From Acanthaster planci (taxonomy: Eukaryota; Echinodermata; Asteroidea; Valvatida; Acanthasteridae), in assembly GCF_001949145.1 (NCBI RefSeq), contig NW_019091574.1, positions 294,528 through 312,773 of the forward strand: DNA of 18,246 nt. The letters are read 5' to 3'. Below the pieces are notes generated by a model. That model worked only from the letters and a program-made list of their open reading frames with translations, made no database searches and was not told the DNA's origin. Below are positions 1 to 9,525 of this stretch, piece by piece (within the stretch, counting starts at the first letter, position 1; every line of letters starts with the position of its first letter). Position numbers and translations under genes: made by a program.

Positions 1-800
1 CTGACACAATCTCACCATTTCGTGGCCCAAACAGACCCCTCTTTTCGAAGCAATCTCTGTGGGGTACTTTTTGTGCGCCTACGCCTGGCGGAGAATTTTC
101 CTTGAATTGGGACACTGCACCCTTGGTGGGAACGGTACTTCGCCAGTTCACGAACGACTGTGAAATGCACGCGTTGTGGTAGCGATTCACATGTACCAAC
201 AAACTGAGCACTCCCCACCAATATGGCTCTTTTCAACCGATTGGGGGTGGTGCATGCTTCTGCTCGGATGGCCATCATTTCTTTTGTCGGTCTTTCAACT
301 GGACTGCATGCAATTCCAACATCTGACTTAGCCGTCTATCAAGATCTTGGTCTAAAACACACGCTTGACTATTTCATATTGGGCATTGCAATTTTGACAA
401 ATTACTGAACAATCAGAACAAGTCACCATTTATATCGGCCCTGAGCAAACGAATGCAGGAATCGAGGACAGACTGCATGTAGTGACTTTATTTACAACTT
501 GTTCCAACGTATCTGGATCCCGGACATTCCCCGTTATACTTTTGTATACTGCAGGCCGCCTTTTGGAGCCAGGTCCAACCCGATGTTTAAGCAACCCATT
601 CCACAGCACAATTAGAACTAAACATGACTATTACATGTTGGTCCCTCTAATTGCACTTAGTCGAGATCAGGGTTGGGATGCTCTCTAGTCGTTCAGGAAA
701 TGGAACCCCGAGGTGTACCCTGCGGCCAAGAAGGTACGCCTTGACGGCTAATGTTTGATCCCGTCCGGGTCCACTCAGGTGAATCGTCCCGATTTCGACA
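1..800. other. Unassigned, relatively GC-rich stretch with no recognisable gene
   Basis: Short open frames exist on both strands: minus 12-278, which runs close to the window edge, plus 223-408 and plus 482-688. None shows a domain, motif or paired splice sites that I recognise. The base composition is less AT-rich than the following kilobase. It could be the end of an exon or an old transposon beyond the window, but nothing supports a specific call. Confidence 0.3.
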
Positions 801-2100
801 AGGTTAGTATAAGTTATATAAGGTATAAGTTAGTATGAGTATATATAAAAGTTCATGAAAAATTTTTAGAAATGAATCCAGGTAATCCATGAGCTATGCA
901 CACAAGCACATAAATGCTTTTACGGCAAGGAAAAGTCAAGTGTCGGTCTTTTTCATATATATAAAATACTTCCAAAGTGTTTCTACCTGAATAATCTTGT
1001 TCTAGCATTGGTTACGAGAGTTCTTTAACTAAATGGTTCATAATAGCAGCAGAAACACTTTAGCTTGAGGAAAATACCACTTGGTATTCACATAAACACC
1101 ATCAAAGGTATGGAAGACGAACGGTTTTAATTTCAAACACAAGGTGTCATTTAATACTTGACTGATTGTCGATGATTTCCGACATCTCACTCCTTGATTA
1201 CATGTATCGCATAACATCTGAGTATACTTGAATATAACATTATTTTTCAGAAAGGAAAACGGAATTAGGAACTTTTTTGTGAAGGGAATAATCGTGTCAC
1301 AGATGCTGACGCGCTCACCATTGTGGGTTAGGCCTACTTGTAATAGCTAAACCCTGAAATGCAAAAATATGCCGAAAAATCTGAAATCTTCATGCCTTTC
1401 TCCCTCTAAGCCTACATTTGAAAGCGTCCAGAAGTCGTCAGTTATTTTTAGGTCTTTAAAATATCGTCTCAAAATGTTACAACCTTCCCTCCGCAAAAAG
1501 AGCTTTGGACCAAAAATCACTATTTTTGCATGCATGTGTCAAAACAGGCCTCACCCTGCAGAGTAAATAAAAATTTTCCTTCAGTGGTTTGAACGTGAAT
1601 ATTTGACAACCATCGCATGGGAAGGTTGCAGTATAATACTGGTTAACCACCTTCAATCACTGCACTGATTACCGCTTTCCTTTTAGCTGAAATTTAGCGG
1701 TTACGTTGAAAATATCTGGTACAGTTAAGTCCAAAATGTGATTATGCTCGTAAATGGATCTATCTTTTAACAATCAATATTGCATGTATCAGTCCAGTTC
1801 ATAACTCATTCCCCGAAGTCAATCTTTTGTTGTTTGTTGTCTCTGTGTAAAGTTCGTTTTGTCCACGGCTTTTCAATACAAGCGTCCCGGCTTCTGAAAG
1901 CCCATATCGATATTGGTTGTCCCTTTATTTGTGTATTTCTTGTTTTTGTTACTCTGTAATTATCTCTCGATTTATATATTTATACTGCTATTGTTTACTT
2001 TCCTGATCTTCACCAATACGGAAATAAACGTCGTATTGCAATAAAAAGGTAAGACGTTTATACATACTTCACTAACTTTTCCCTTACACTAAAACCTATT
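801..2100. other. AT-rich noncoding DNA
   Basis: I see no coding signal. TATA-rich degenerate copies of TATAAGTTA lie around 802-850. Two AATAAA hexamers on the plus strand, at 2023-2028 and 2040-2045, follow a T-rich stretch (about 1830-2000) and resemble the 3' end of a transcript or a retroelement. No upstream reading frame can be tied to them. The rest looks like intron or intergenic sequence. Confidence 0.35.
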
Positions 2101-3001
2101 AGCCATTAGAAAGTGATGACATGTCCTACAAAGTCAAATTTAGCACGGACAATATTGAAACATTTACTACTAAAAAGAAAGCATTTTTTTTCAGATCAGT
2201 CTCATAGGGTTAGTGCAGTGACCAGTAATGTCCGGACATGAAACTGTTTCCTTTAAAAAAAAAGGAGGTGACGTTATATCATGCACGTTTACGAGGTCCT
2301 CACTGTCGTAGCTGTTTGACTGTTGATAACAAAAGAAATAAAACAACTCAGTGATTCCCAAAGTTGACATCATGAGGCAAGTTCAGAAACGAAGTATCAC
2401 AGTGCGACCAGAGGTATTTTTTAACAACGCACGTGTGCAATTCAGTTACACTCGAACAACCCTATATAGTTTGCCATTTTTTAATTCATAGCTACTTACA
2501 TTTCACCGTTGGCTGCGATTCTCGCAGCGTACACATGTATGGTCATTGAAATTTCGTAAAGTTATTTGCATGTTAATGTTCCCTCCATGATGATAAATGA
2601 AATGGCCAACTGGAAAGTCCAAATCATTCATTGTTCAGTTCGAGCGCAACTAGTGCCCCAAACCTGAAACAGCTAAAAATGACTAAAGGAGTCAAATCGA
2701 CTTAAGATTCAGATGATTAGTTTATTAGTTGATAATCAGGCCTACAATTCAAGACCAAAGTGTCCAATTGCTGTCCACATTTACACGCGTAGGCCTAATA
2801 ACGTGTCACAACTTGAGCGGCCCAGGGGACAAACATTTCAGCCGAGATCTACCTGGGGTATGTACACCATTAATAACCCGTGGGTTAACATAACATGAAG
2901 CCATACCTCAGTAAAACTAGTTACTGTAAAGAAGGTATTGAAATCAAGGAATGACAGGTTTGTTTGCCTCGAGTCCCCATGGTTTGATCATCTTGACATA
3001 C
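2101..3001. other. Noncoding; probably the intron downstream of the minus-strand SAM exon
   Basis: I see no supported gene. The minus-strand splice donor at 2996-3001 (GTATGT) means that at least the right part of this stretch should be intron if the SAM exon call is right. I could not find the next minus-strand exon in it. Two AGGCCTA words (2738 and about 2790) are present. Confidence 0.35.
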
Positions 3002-3237
3002 CTTGAAGAGTTTCCGTAGTAATGACTTAAAGGCAAGTCTATCTTTGAGCGCGGGAAAAAGATCTTGTATTTCATCTTTTTCGGCGGCCAGTTGCTTCAA
3101 CGTGTGCCCGTCCAAATCGTTCGTTCGTATGACATTCATGATCCGATTTTTGATTTCCTCCCTGCATTCGTCGTCTCCCTGCATCCACTTTAGAATTTGC
3201 TTGGTTTCCCACTGGCCCGGAGGACCGGCATCTTGCC
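3002..3237 (-). CDS. Internal exon encoding a SAM-domain-like segment
   Basis: Seen: on the minus strand the acceptor TTTTCAG ends at 3238 and the donor AAG|GTATGT starts at 3001. They enclose 236 nt, entering in phase 1 and leaving in phase 0, with 78 open codons. The peptide begins GQDAGPPGQWETKQILKWMQ and continues through NDLDGHTLKQLA to FPALKDRLAFKSLLRKLF. Known: SAM domains have a leading Trp helix, a central (I/L)DG followed by a leucine-rich turn, and a final basic helix after a DL-x-x-L stretch. The order here (W at about residue 10, LDG at about 43-45, last helix at about 61-77) fits that, and the length suits a single domain. SAM domains usually mediate protein-protein or RNA contacts in signalling, adaptor and innate immune proteins. 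Which protein this is cannot be told from one exon. A death-fold helical domain is the main alternative. Other exons of the gene are not identified. Confidence 0.68.
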
Positions 3238-3748
3238 CTGAAAACATATTACCACTTCAGCTATTACAGACGAACTTATTTCTTGGAGTAGAAGTACGGC
3301 ACTCGATGAAGCGGATTACCAGGATGCGTTTACTATAGCATGAATGTGTCGCCATTACAAAACACGTCCGCTCAGATTTTACTCTGTACACGTTTTTACG
3401 TACAGAGACGCTTCGGCAAACATGACCTCATCCTATCCTGGCACCTGCAGTTTAGTTCGTGCATCAGGACGTGCATAATGTGAATAAGGGTAAAGAGATC
3501 GGTACGCACACGTGTGTGGATATGTGTGTTTTTGGTCCGGTAACCTCAGAGCGCGCAGCACGTGTACATACACACTGTACTGTACATGTACATGTACACT
3601 ATGCTGGTCGCTGAAATGGAACGCTTCATTTTCAACACGGGTGTGTTTTCTCTACTATGTCGCCACCATAAGCTAGAAATTTGTGCACACGAAAAAGTGC
3701 TTTGAAATGAAATGTAAAGAACGGGATCATGGCCCCGTTTGGCGATTT
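3238..3748. other. Noncoding; presumed intron upstream of the SAM exon
   Basis: On the minus strand this should be the intron leading into the exon at 3237. It holds an alternating CACACGTGTG palindrome near 3507 and a GTACAT hexamer run at 3582-3597. I see no coding signal. Confidence 0.4.
3582..3597. repeat. GTACAT simple repeat
   Basis: GTACATGTACATGTAC is a perfect self-complementary run. The same word recurs at 5259-5280, 12577-12590 and about 15842-15854, so it is a genome-wide low-complexity motif here and not a site specific to one gene. Confidence 0.8.
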
Positions 3749-4272
3749 GTACGGAACTCTGAAAGTGCCATCCAACTTGTTGAGATTCTGAAATGTTTTT
3801 CTCGGGATGACGACATAAGAAGCAAGATGTCGACATCCTGAGATAATTTATCACGGGATGACAATATCATAAAAGTTGGATGATGACATCCTCAGATAAT
3901 GACAATAATCATTAGCTCAGGGTATCATCATCCAGAGACATTCACCAAGTGTGATGTCTACTTGACAACTTGTAACAGGTGGTGAGACATCATCTAAATA
4001 ATATCGTGTATGGCAACAGGACAATTCTTTGAAAACACTACCATATCAGGCCAGCTGTTTTCAAGGTGGTTTATCATGGCACCCATTGACAAATAATGTC
4101 ATCATATTACTTTCAGAATGTCGTCATCCCATGATAAATGTTATCACGGGATGTCTCCATCCTGCGATAAAACATCTCATGGTGTCTCCATATTGCCCGT
4201 AATATGTCATCATCCTGAGATGAAATATGTGAGGATCTCAACAAGCAGGATGGCACTTTCAGAGCTTCGTAC
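3749..4272. mobile_element. Foldback / MITE-like DNA element, 524 bp
   Basis: Seen: the left end GTACGGAACTCTGAAAG, which continues with TGCCATCC at 3766-3773, matches the reverse complement of the right end (4272 back to 4248) with two mismatches in 25. The match continues through CTTGTTGAGAT on both sides for more than 40 bp in all. Inside, short units related to CATCCTGAGATAA and their reverse complement TTATCACGGGATG repeat many times (for example 3834, 3851, 3888, 4128, 4142, 4169, 4211), so most of the element can fold on itself. GTAC is present at both ends and could be either the terminal repeat or a duplicated target. No coding capacity is seen. Foldback elements and MITEs have this architecture and are moved by transposases supplied elsewhere. 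The superfamily is unknown. Confidence 0.75.
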
Positions 4273-4517
4273 TGGGTACATGCGCAACCCTAACGTAATA
4301 ACGCAGTTCCACAGCAAGTTTGCGCTTATGTCTACACAGATAGTCAATCACAAAACAGATGTACATGTATACGTACATGTGTTCAAAGGCCACTTTGTCA
4401 TTTCCGCTCATTTTTAGATCATGGAAATGCCTTCTCTAGAGATTCAACGGAACTATATGAATCTCACTTTTAAATGGGTCCTGCTGCCAGTTTGTTTGAA
4501 TCTTACGAGAACGACCT

Positions 4518-4619
4518 TTAGACCTTTAGTCGAATGCACAAAAACGTCGGCATCCTCGCTTCTGCAACGATTTCATAGAGCTTTTCAGCAGAGAATAGCG
4601 GTGCTTCAGTTGGCCTGGT
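4518..4619 (-). other. Weak coding-like patch, possible exon fragment
   Basis: On the minus strand the frame from 4619 reads TRPTEAPLFSAEKLYEIV, then AEARMPTFLCIRLKV and a TAA at 4520-4518. The EKLYEIVAEAR part would make an amphipathic helix and the composition looks protein-like, but the frame is only 33 codons. An in-frame TGA lies just upstream at 4622-4620. The possible acceptor (CCAG at 4618-4615) has a poor pyrimidine tract, and the only in-frame GT donor (AAG|GTCTAA) is weak. If real it would sit upstream of the SAM exon on the same strand. It may equally be chance. Confidence 0.15.
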
Positions 4620-5258
4620 TCACAGCTGGGCGCACATAGAGATTCCCACATTGAAACTTCATTAAGCAAATTATTCCTGTAAGGTAAGCATGCATTTTGC
4701 CGTGCTTACTGCTCTTCTTGAAAAAGGCAGAGCCTTTGTTAAGCTTATCAGCGCCATGAAATCGGGCATCCGCATGCTAATTGCCCTAAACAGTGAATGT
4801 AACTGTGGCCACAGTCGTTTAAGCAATCGCCATTTTGTCTTTTAATTGAACGAATATTCCTAGAAAGGGATAAGAGCACTTTCCAGATTCATTTACCCTA
4901 TCAGGCTTCATTGTAAAACTATACCGCGTCACAGGCCTATGCATGAGAGCGAGCCGAGAACATTGTAGGCCTCAGTAGGCATCGGGAGGCGGCAAAGCTG
5001 GGTGGGTGGGCACTAAGCACTCGGCAGCAAGAAGTAAATATCTGAGATATTTTCAAGCCAATTGGTGATTTTCACTCTTTTCCTCTTGTCCCCCCCTCCC
5101 GCTGCTTCCTTTTTTTCTTCCACTTCCTCCAAAACGCACATGCCGGGGCGCAGTCAAAAGGTTATCCGTGGTTTCCAGATTTTCAACTGCCCAAGCCTTC
5201 AGTAGACTGGTTCCGTCTCGTACCTAGTCTCCAGACGTCTTACAGACGTCCTCAGAAC

Positions 5259-5280
5259 GTACATGTACATGTACATGTAC
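5259..5280. repeat. GTACAT simple repeat, 22 bp
   Basis: This is a perfect run of GTACAT hexamers, self-complementary, and the longest example in the window. A tandem pair of CAGACGTC words lies just to its left (5232-5250) with an 11-bp step. Confidence 0.8.
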
Positions 5281-6277
5281 GAACATGTATTCACGTAGCC
5301 GGTATAGGAGAGCGGGATAGGGTAATCAATTGAGAAATCCTGCCGGTTTATGAGAAAACAATGCTCTCTTAATGCACAAATCAAACAGGAGCCGATAGAA
5401 TGTTTCACCTTTTCCTCTGCGTTACCGAAAACGACTTCACCATAAATCTTTTATTGATCTAAAGTCTAATAAAAAAACACTGATTTGAAATAAATTGCCG
5501 TAAAATAAAATCGATGATATTCGTTGAAAAAAATAAATTACCACACGTTGATCAACATTCGTCAGTAGCCTCACTTTTTGACCGGGGGACCTGACCCCCC
5601 CTCCCCATTTTGAAGGCCCTATAATTAGGTTGGGCTCGATAGATTGAGTTCTTAATAGCTGATGCCTGATGGTCTAACAACTGCCCCCCCATCCCGATCG
5701 TTCCGCCGCCGGTGAAGCTGACTCGGAGTTCTTCCAGCCCTACTGGTCCGAAAACCCGGCTAGCACTTTTTAAAATAAAATTTAAAAAAATATTAACTAA
5801 TTGTACGTGTTAAGTAAAGTAAATTTAAAACAAAACATGTAGTGATTCCGCTGATTGTTTGTACCAGCATGGAGGAAGGAGCAACTGATTTGCTCGACGG
5901 AGCAAATTTCCAGAAGTTTACGAAATACCCACAAGTGCCATGATCTGAAGTATATGCACTTTTATAAGGTGAAGTATATTTTTCAAAGTTCGTTTTTATG
6001 AGATATGGTTTTCTGAGTTTGAAAAAAATAGTTCTCGTAAAAGCGATTTTCCCCAAACTAACAATTAAAAAACAATGTTTCCAAAAATAGGTCAAAAAAA
6101 CGAATTTAAAAAAGTGCCTTGTGAAACGAACTTGAAAAAAAACCTTCAGTTTTAAAAATGTATACTCCATGAGACTCGTGGGCTCTACTAGAATTTCACA
6201 GGAGGTTTTGACTCATAACTATTACCATATTCGTAAAATAATCTTTTATGTGCATTGCAGGATCGAGTATCGATGTC

Positions 6278-6381
6278 ACGCGTGCGTGCGTGCGTACCCG
6301 TACCCGCGCGTGCGGGCTCGCTTGCCGTAAAATTTCGCCGGTATCACGTGACTAGCCGCCATATTGGATTTCTCAGCGAAC
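6278..6381 (+). promoter_or_regulatory. CpG-rich promoter with Z-DNA-prone tract, E-box and YY1-like site
   Basis: Seen in order: an alternating purine-pyrimidine tract of GCGT units at 6278-6297, a second CG-rich patch (CCGCGCGTGCGGG) at 6303-6315, TCACGTGA at 6344-6351, and GCCGCCATATTGG at 6355-6367. An ATG follows 15 bp later. This is a strong local CpG peak in an AT-rich neighbourhood. Known: CACGTG is the USF/Myc-type E-box, and GCCGCCAT is the YY1 core, often found at or just after the start site of broadly expressed animal genes, close to the initiator codon. The arrangement suggests transcription starting around 6340-6375. There is no TATA box in the expected place. Confidence 0.6.
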
Positions 6382-6411
6382 ATGGCCTCCGCAGTAGCAG
6401 TATCACAAGAG
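6382..6411 (+). CDS. Candidate first coding exon (10 codons)
   Basis: Seen: the ATG at 6382 has A at -3 and G at +4, the preferred animal initiation context. The frame reads MASAVAVSQE and then meets a GT donor (GAG|GTATTTTG) at 6412 in phase 0. It lies directly downstream of the CpG-rich E-box/YY1 promoter. An Ala-rich N-terminus on a short first exon is common in animal genes. Weak points are the donor, which matches consensus only at GTA, and the lack of a confirmed second exon. Possible plus-strand acceptors are at 7080 (TTTGCTGCAG|G) and 7149 (TTTCCAAAG|G). In phase 0 the second would add AVIFCLKRQKLLSKN and about 13 more codons before a stop. I do not recognise the protein. Confidence 0.5.
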
Positions 6412-7249
6412 GTATTTTGTCAGTTTTTTGTTGGATGTGTGTGGTATTTTAATTTGTTATGACAAGTTTTGGAATGGGGAGGAGGAAAATCAAATTTTCG
6501 CCTATTTTAAGAAATATTGACTCCCCAGAAATCAGTCTGTCAGAGGTATTTTGTAACGTATGTGACTTTCCCATCACGTGTGACCATGCGGTGTGATGAC
6601 ATGATGATATGTGCATCACTGCATGGATGGTGTGATCAGGCATGCGCATGTATCAGTCATGTCAGTAGGTCTGTGTCCATGCCTGGCTCATAACTGGGCT
6701 AGCGTTAGGGCCTAGGGTTAGTGTGTGAGTTGTCGAATGGATAAGAGAAAAGGGACTTGTCATGCTTGTCCATTAAAATAAAAGGGTTGGTATGCAGCAT
6801 GTTAGCTGTGTTTTGCATGGCCAGTTTTGTGAAATCATGGCCCATTTTTTCAAGCACGGCCTGGCAGTGCAAATCAAGCCGTGCACTACTTAATTCAATG
6901 CTTGTGTAATCTAGATCCTGAAAATAAATTCTGAGCTAAAATTCAGCCTTTTCCCATTTTTAACCCCATCAACCAAGTCCCAAATAGAAAATACGCTGCA
7001 GTAAAGTATGTGTACACTGGTTCAAACGCATCCATGTGGGCAGGCAGGTTCCCTTACTCATTATTCCCTTCTTTGCTGCAGGGCTGTTTAATCACACTAT
7101 ATAAAACAACAATTGCACATAGTTTTACAATTTAATTTTTTTTCCAAAGGCTGTTATTTTTTGTTTGAAAAGGCAAAAACTCTTATCAAAAAATGTCAGA
7201 AATTCATTAGAGACCACCAGAGAGCATCTAAAATAGGCAGAGCTTTCAG
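6412..7249. other. Probable intron / unassigned sequence downstream of the candidate first exon
   Basis: No confident exon. The 13-mer AGAGGTATTTTGT occurs at the candidate donor (6408-6420) and again at 6542-6554. Acceptor-like pyrimidine tracts followed by AG occur at about 7060-7080 and 7133-7149. A TTAGGGCCTAGGGTTAG patch near 6705 is a single degenerate telomere-like word and not an array. Confidence 0.35.
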
Positions 7250-7287
7250 GTCCCTTACGCAGGCCCTGTATCCCAGCCGTAAGGGAC
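7250..7287. repeat. Perfect 10-bp inverted repeat with 18-nt loop
   Basis: GTCCCTTACG at 7250-7259 pairs perfectly with CGTAAGGGAC at 7278-7287 around an 18-nt loop. It could be an RNA hairpin, a protein-binding dyad or the remnant of a transposon end. Nothing around it decides between these. Confidence 0.55.
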
Positions 7288-8110
7288 TCCGCGCTGCATG
7301 TTCGTGTTGCGTGCTTCAAATTCGTGCACAAATTTTGGACTGTAACAAAATTGCGCTACCACCTTTCAAATCCTTGCTAAAACACTGTTGGAATGTCACA
7401 CAAACTGTTACCTTACAGGTACACGTAGGCCCCTTGCAGCCTAGCTACTTCTACCCCCAGAACTGTGGGGTCCGACGTCCACTCCACTCCCACGAAGCCT
7501 TCAGAAAATGAGCCTTTTTCACCATAGGCTCTACATGATGTTTGACATGGCATGAACAGGGATTCTATTCTAGTTGTGAACCCATAGAAATGCTGTTCCA
7601 TTTCTCTTAAGATTTCTATGTATGGTAGCTTACATCCCTTTGTTCTGAGTACCAAGAAAAAAATGGGCCCAAACCATACCATTTTCCCAAAAAAGGTGCA
7701 AATATTTCCCGATAAGTGTCCAAGAGTCATGCAGTTCATATGTGTACTTGCGAAGACGAGCCACGTGAGCGCGCCGATGTACAGTGAACACTTGGTGTTG
7801 AGGCGGCACGTGGATGCGGACAAAGATCGCTGCCTGTCCGCACCCATTTGCAGCCTCAACAGAAAGCATTCACATTGCGACAGCGAGCTCACATGCACTG
7901 GCACCCAACCACTTTTGCTTTTCATTCCTGCTATTCAGGCATAAATAATGAGGAGCCCTGTAATTGGTCAGTGTGACCCCCAGCACACTGCAGCCAACTG
8001 CCATTTCGACCAGCACGCCTAAGAATGACACACACACGTACAGAAAGCGAATGCAGCCAATTTCCATGTCTTGTGTATCAATTGCAGCCATAGTCAATTA
8101 TTTGGTTGCG
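7288..8110. other. Unassigned interval with chance-length ORFs around a hairpin
   Basis: The longest ORF of the window (minus 7413-7925, 170 codons) and a 132-codon plus ORF ending at 7511 lie here. Neither shows a domain, signal or splice pattern. In 18 kb read in six frames one ORF of about 170 codons is expected by chance about half the time. The region is somewhat richer in CpG than its surroundings and contains the imperfect inverted repeat at 7797-7860. Confidence 0.35.
7797..7860. repeat. 64-bp hairpin: 25-bp arms, 14-nt loop
   Basis: The left arm, starting GTTGAGGCGGC and ending GGATGCGGAC at 7821, matches the reverse complement of 7836-7860 at 21 of 25 positions, with loop AAAGATCGCTGCCT. 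One of the four mismatches would be a G-U wobble in plus-strand RNA, and pairing resumes beyond the arms at 7791-7793/7864-7866. Size and arm length resemble a microRNA precursor, but there is no proof of transcription. A palindromic transposon remnant is the alternative. Confidence 0.5.
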
Positions 8111-8136
8111 GCTTGTCTTCACAAGTACACATGAAT

Positions 8137-8390
8137 GGGCTGAAATAAATATTAAACAATCAGTAAGAAATCACTTGATGAGGTCATCATGACGTCATTG
8201 TTCTAGACACATCTTTACACTAGGGACCTTCATTGATGTAAGTTTGATGAAGATCCGAAGTTGTAAAAGGACTAAAGTCGGTGTTGGAAGAAACTTGTAC
8301 AAAATAAAGGGGATTTGGGGCAAAAGAGGAATAAAAAGAAGAAACTAAAAGTTTTGTCTGTCTTAAGGACAGAGCAAAGGGCTTTTTCAC
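8137..8390 (+). repeat. Array unit, subtype paralogous to 9856-10100
   Basis: Starts GGGCTGAAATAAATATTAAA and runs through TGACGTCATTGTTCT and CTTCATTGATGTAAGTTTG to AGGGCTTTTTCAC. The same phrases occur in the same order at 9856-10100. TGACGTCA is intact at 8190-8197; in the sister copy the palindrome has decayed to TGACGTTCC. Confidence 0.8.
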
Positions 8391-8599
8391 ATTTTCTTTT
8401 GCTTAAGAAAAGGGCATTCCTTCAATTGAGACAGCACCACATTTGGATTTCTCACTTCTTACTCAAACACCACTCAAAGAGTTCCCAAAGTCTCAAATAA
8501 TGTTTTTGGTGACCTCATGATAACAAATATTCGAACCCTTTTGAACATTAGGAGATACAAATAATTAAAGTTTACAAGTTTAAACTTTGCAAGATACAT

Positions 8600-8830
8600 T
8601 GATTGAAAAAGTGCATGTTTTATGTCACGTGACTGGTCCATGATGACGTCATTATCACACAGGGTCAATTTTTTCTATTGCACTTCCCTATCTAGATACC
8701 TGCAAGCTTTCAACCAAATTAAACATGTCTTTCAGGAGATACATGTATTAGGCCTTGAAGTTTGCTTCTTTAATGTTATGTCAGGTGACACTGTATGATG
8801 TCATGATGATGTTCTCAGACCCTCTATAGC
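8600..8830 (+). repeat. Type 2 array units, one complete and one partial
   Basis: CACGTG at 8626-8631 and TGACGTCA at 8644-8651 start the first copy. CAAGCTTTCAACCAAAT and CAGGAGATACATG follow. A second E-box-like word, CAGGTG (in GTCAGGTGACA), lies at 8781-8786, about 155 bp later, followed by the decayed ATGATGTCATGATGATG. Confidence 0.7.
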
Positions 8831-8924
8831 TGGGGGGAATTAAAGAGTGCACACCCAATACACAGCCAATCAGATCAAGAAAATTGCCGAAGACTGGCTG
8901 TGGAACAAAAACATGTTTAAAACC

Positions 8925-9330
8925 TATTGGGAATATGAAATATTAAAAAGTCAATAAAAAATCAGAAGGTGACATCACCATGACGTCATAAAATTGGTGT
9001 TTTTTGTATCATCATGACGTCATCCATTTTGTGTAAATCTTGCATCAGGGTCTTTGTTTGTTATCACTTTGTCAACAATCAAACATCGCAAAGTAAACAG
9101 AATTGCTGTGCAAAAACGTCTACAAAGTCGATGGAAACTCGTTTCCAGAAACACTGCTCTTTTAAGTCAATGTCACGAGATTTGTGTCTAAACTGAAGAA
9201 AAATTATGAAATATTATTTGATATTCTGACTCTTGGGTATATTTGGAATTGAATGGAAGGAAAAATTTAGTCTGATTTCTCTTCATTCTGGTAGTAATTC
9301 GTGGTCGAAGTTGAGGACTACTCATTAAGC
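8925..9330 (+). repeat. Type 1 extended array unit (copy A)
   Basis: Contains TGACGTCA at 8981-8988 and 9015-9022, GGGTCTTTG at 9048-9056, a GTACAAAGTCAATGGG relative at 9117-9133, CACTGCTCTTTTAAGTCAAT, the decayed E-box GTCACGAGA at 9172-9180, and the downstream phrases TTATGAAATATTATTTGATA and GACTCTTGGGTATATTT. It is most similar to copy D (15306-15735), including GGACTACTCATTAAG-type tails. Confidence 0.8.
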
Positions 9331-9525
9331 TTGATAGTAGTGTGTAGTGCAAAAACATGCACAATCCCTATGGAGAAAAACTGCACCTTTAATTTCATGT
9401 CACATGACCACTGATGATGTCGTGATTACACACGTGTTCTGGGACCCTCTTTACGTGGTGGAGTATGAGTGTGCACAAACATGAAATCAGTTTTATTGAC
9501 CAGTGTCCCAAAGTGCGCCTGCTGA

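Larger units (their letters stand above)
4273..6277. other. Mostly noncoding interval
   Basis: No confident gene. It contains one weak minus-strand coding-like patch (4518-4619), a pyrimidine-rich tract at about 5074-5130, a GTACAT run (5259-5280), C- and G-run stretches at 5583-5606 and 5682-5690, and a small hairpin at 5888-5907 (8-bp perfect stem, 4-nt loop GACG). The segment at about 5760-6170 is A/T-rich, and its 125-codon minus-strand open frame is a low-complexity artefact. Confidence 0.35.

Noticed and set aside
5074-5130. Pyrimidine-rich tract as a regulatory triplex or strong acceptor
   Set aside because: No supported exon follows it, and the tract is interrupted by several purines.
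5793-6170. 125-codon minus-strand ORF
   Set aside because: It derives from A-rich low-complexity DNA read in reverse as Phe/Lys-rich sequence and has no motif.
6690-6730. Telomere-like TTAGGG words
   Set aside because: Only one or two degenerate words, not an array.
7413-7925. 170-codon minus-strand ORF, longest in the window
   Set aside because: No domain, no splice context, spans a hairpin and mixed-composition DNA. An ORF of this length is expected by chance about half the time in this much sequence.
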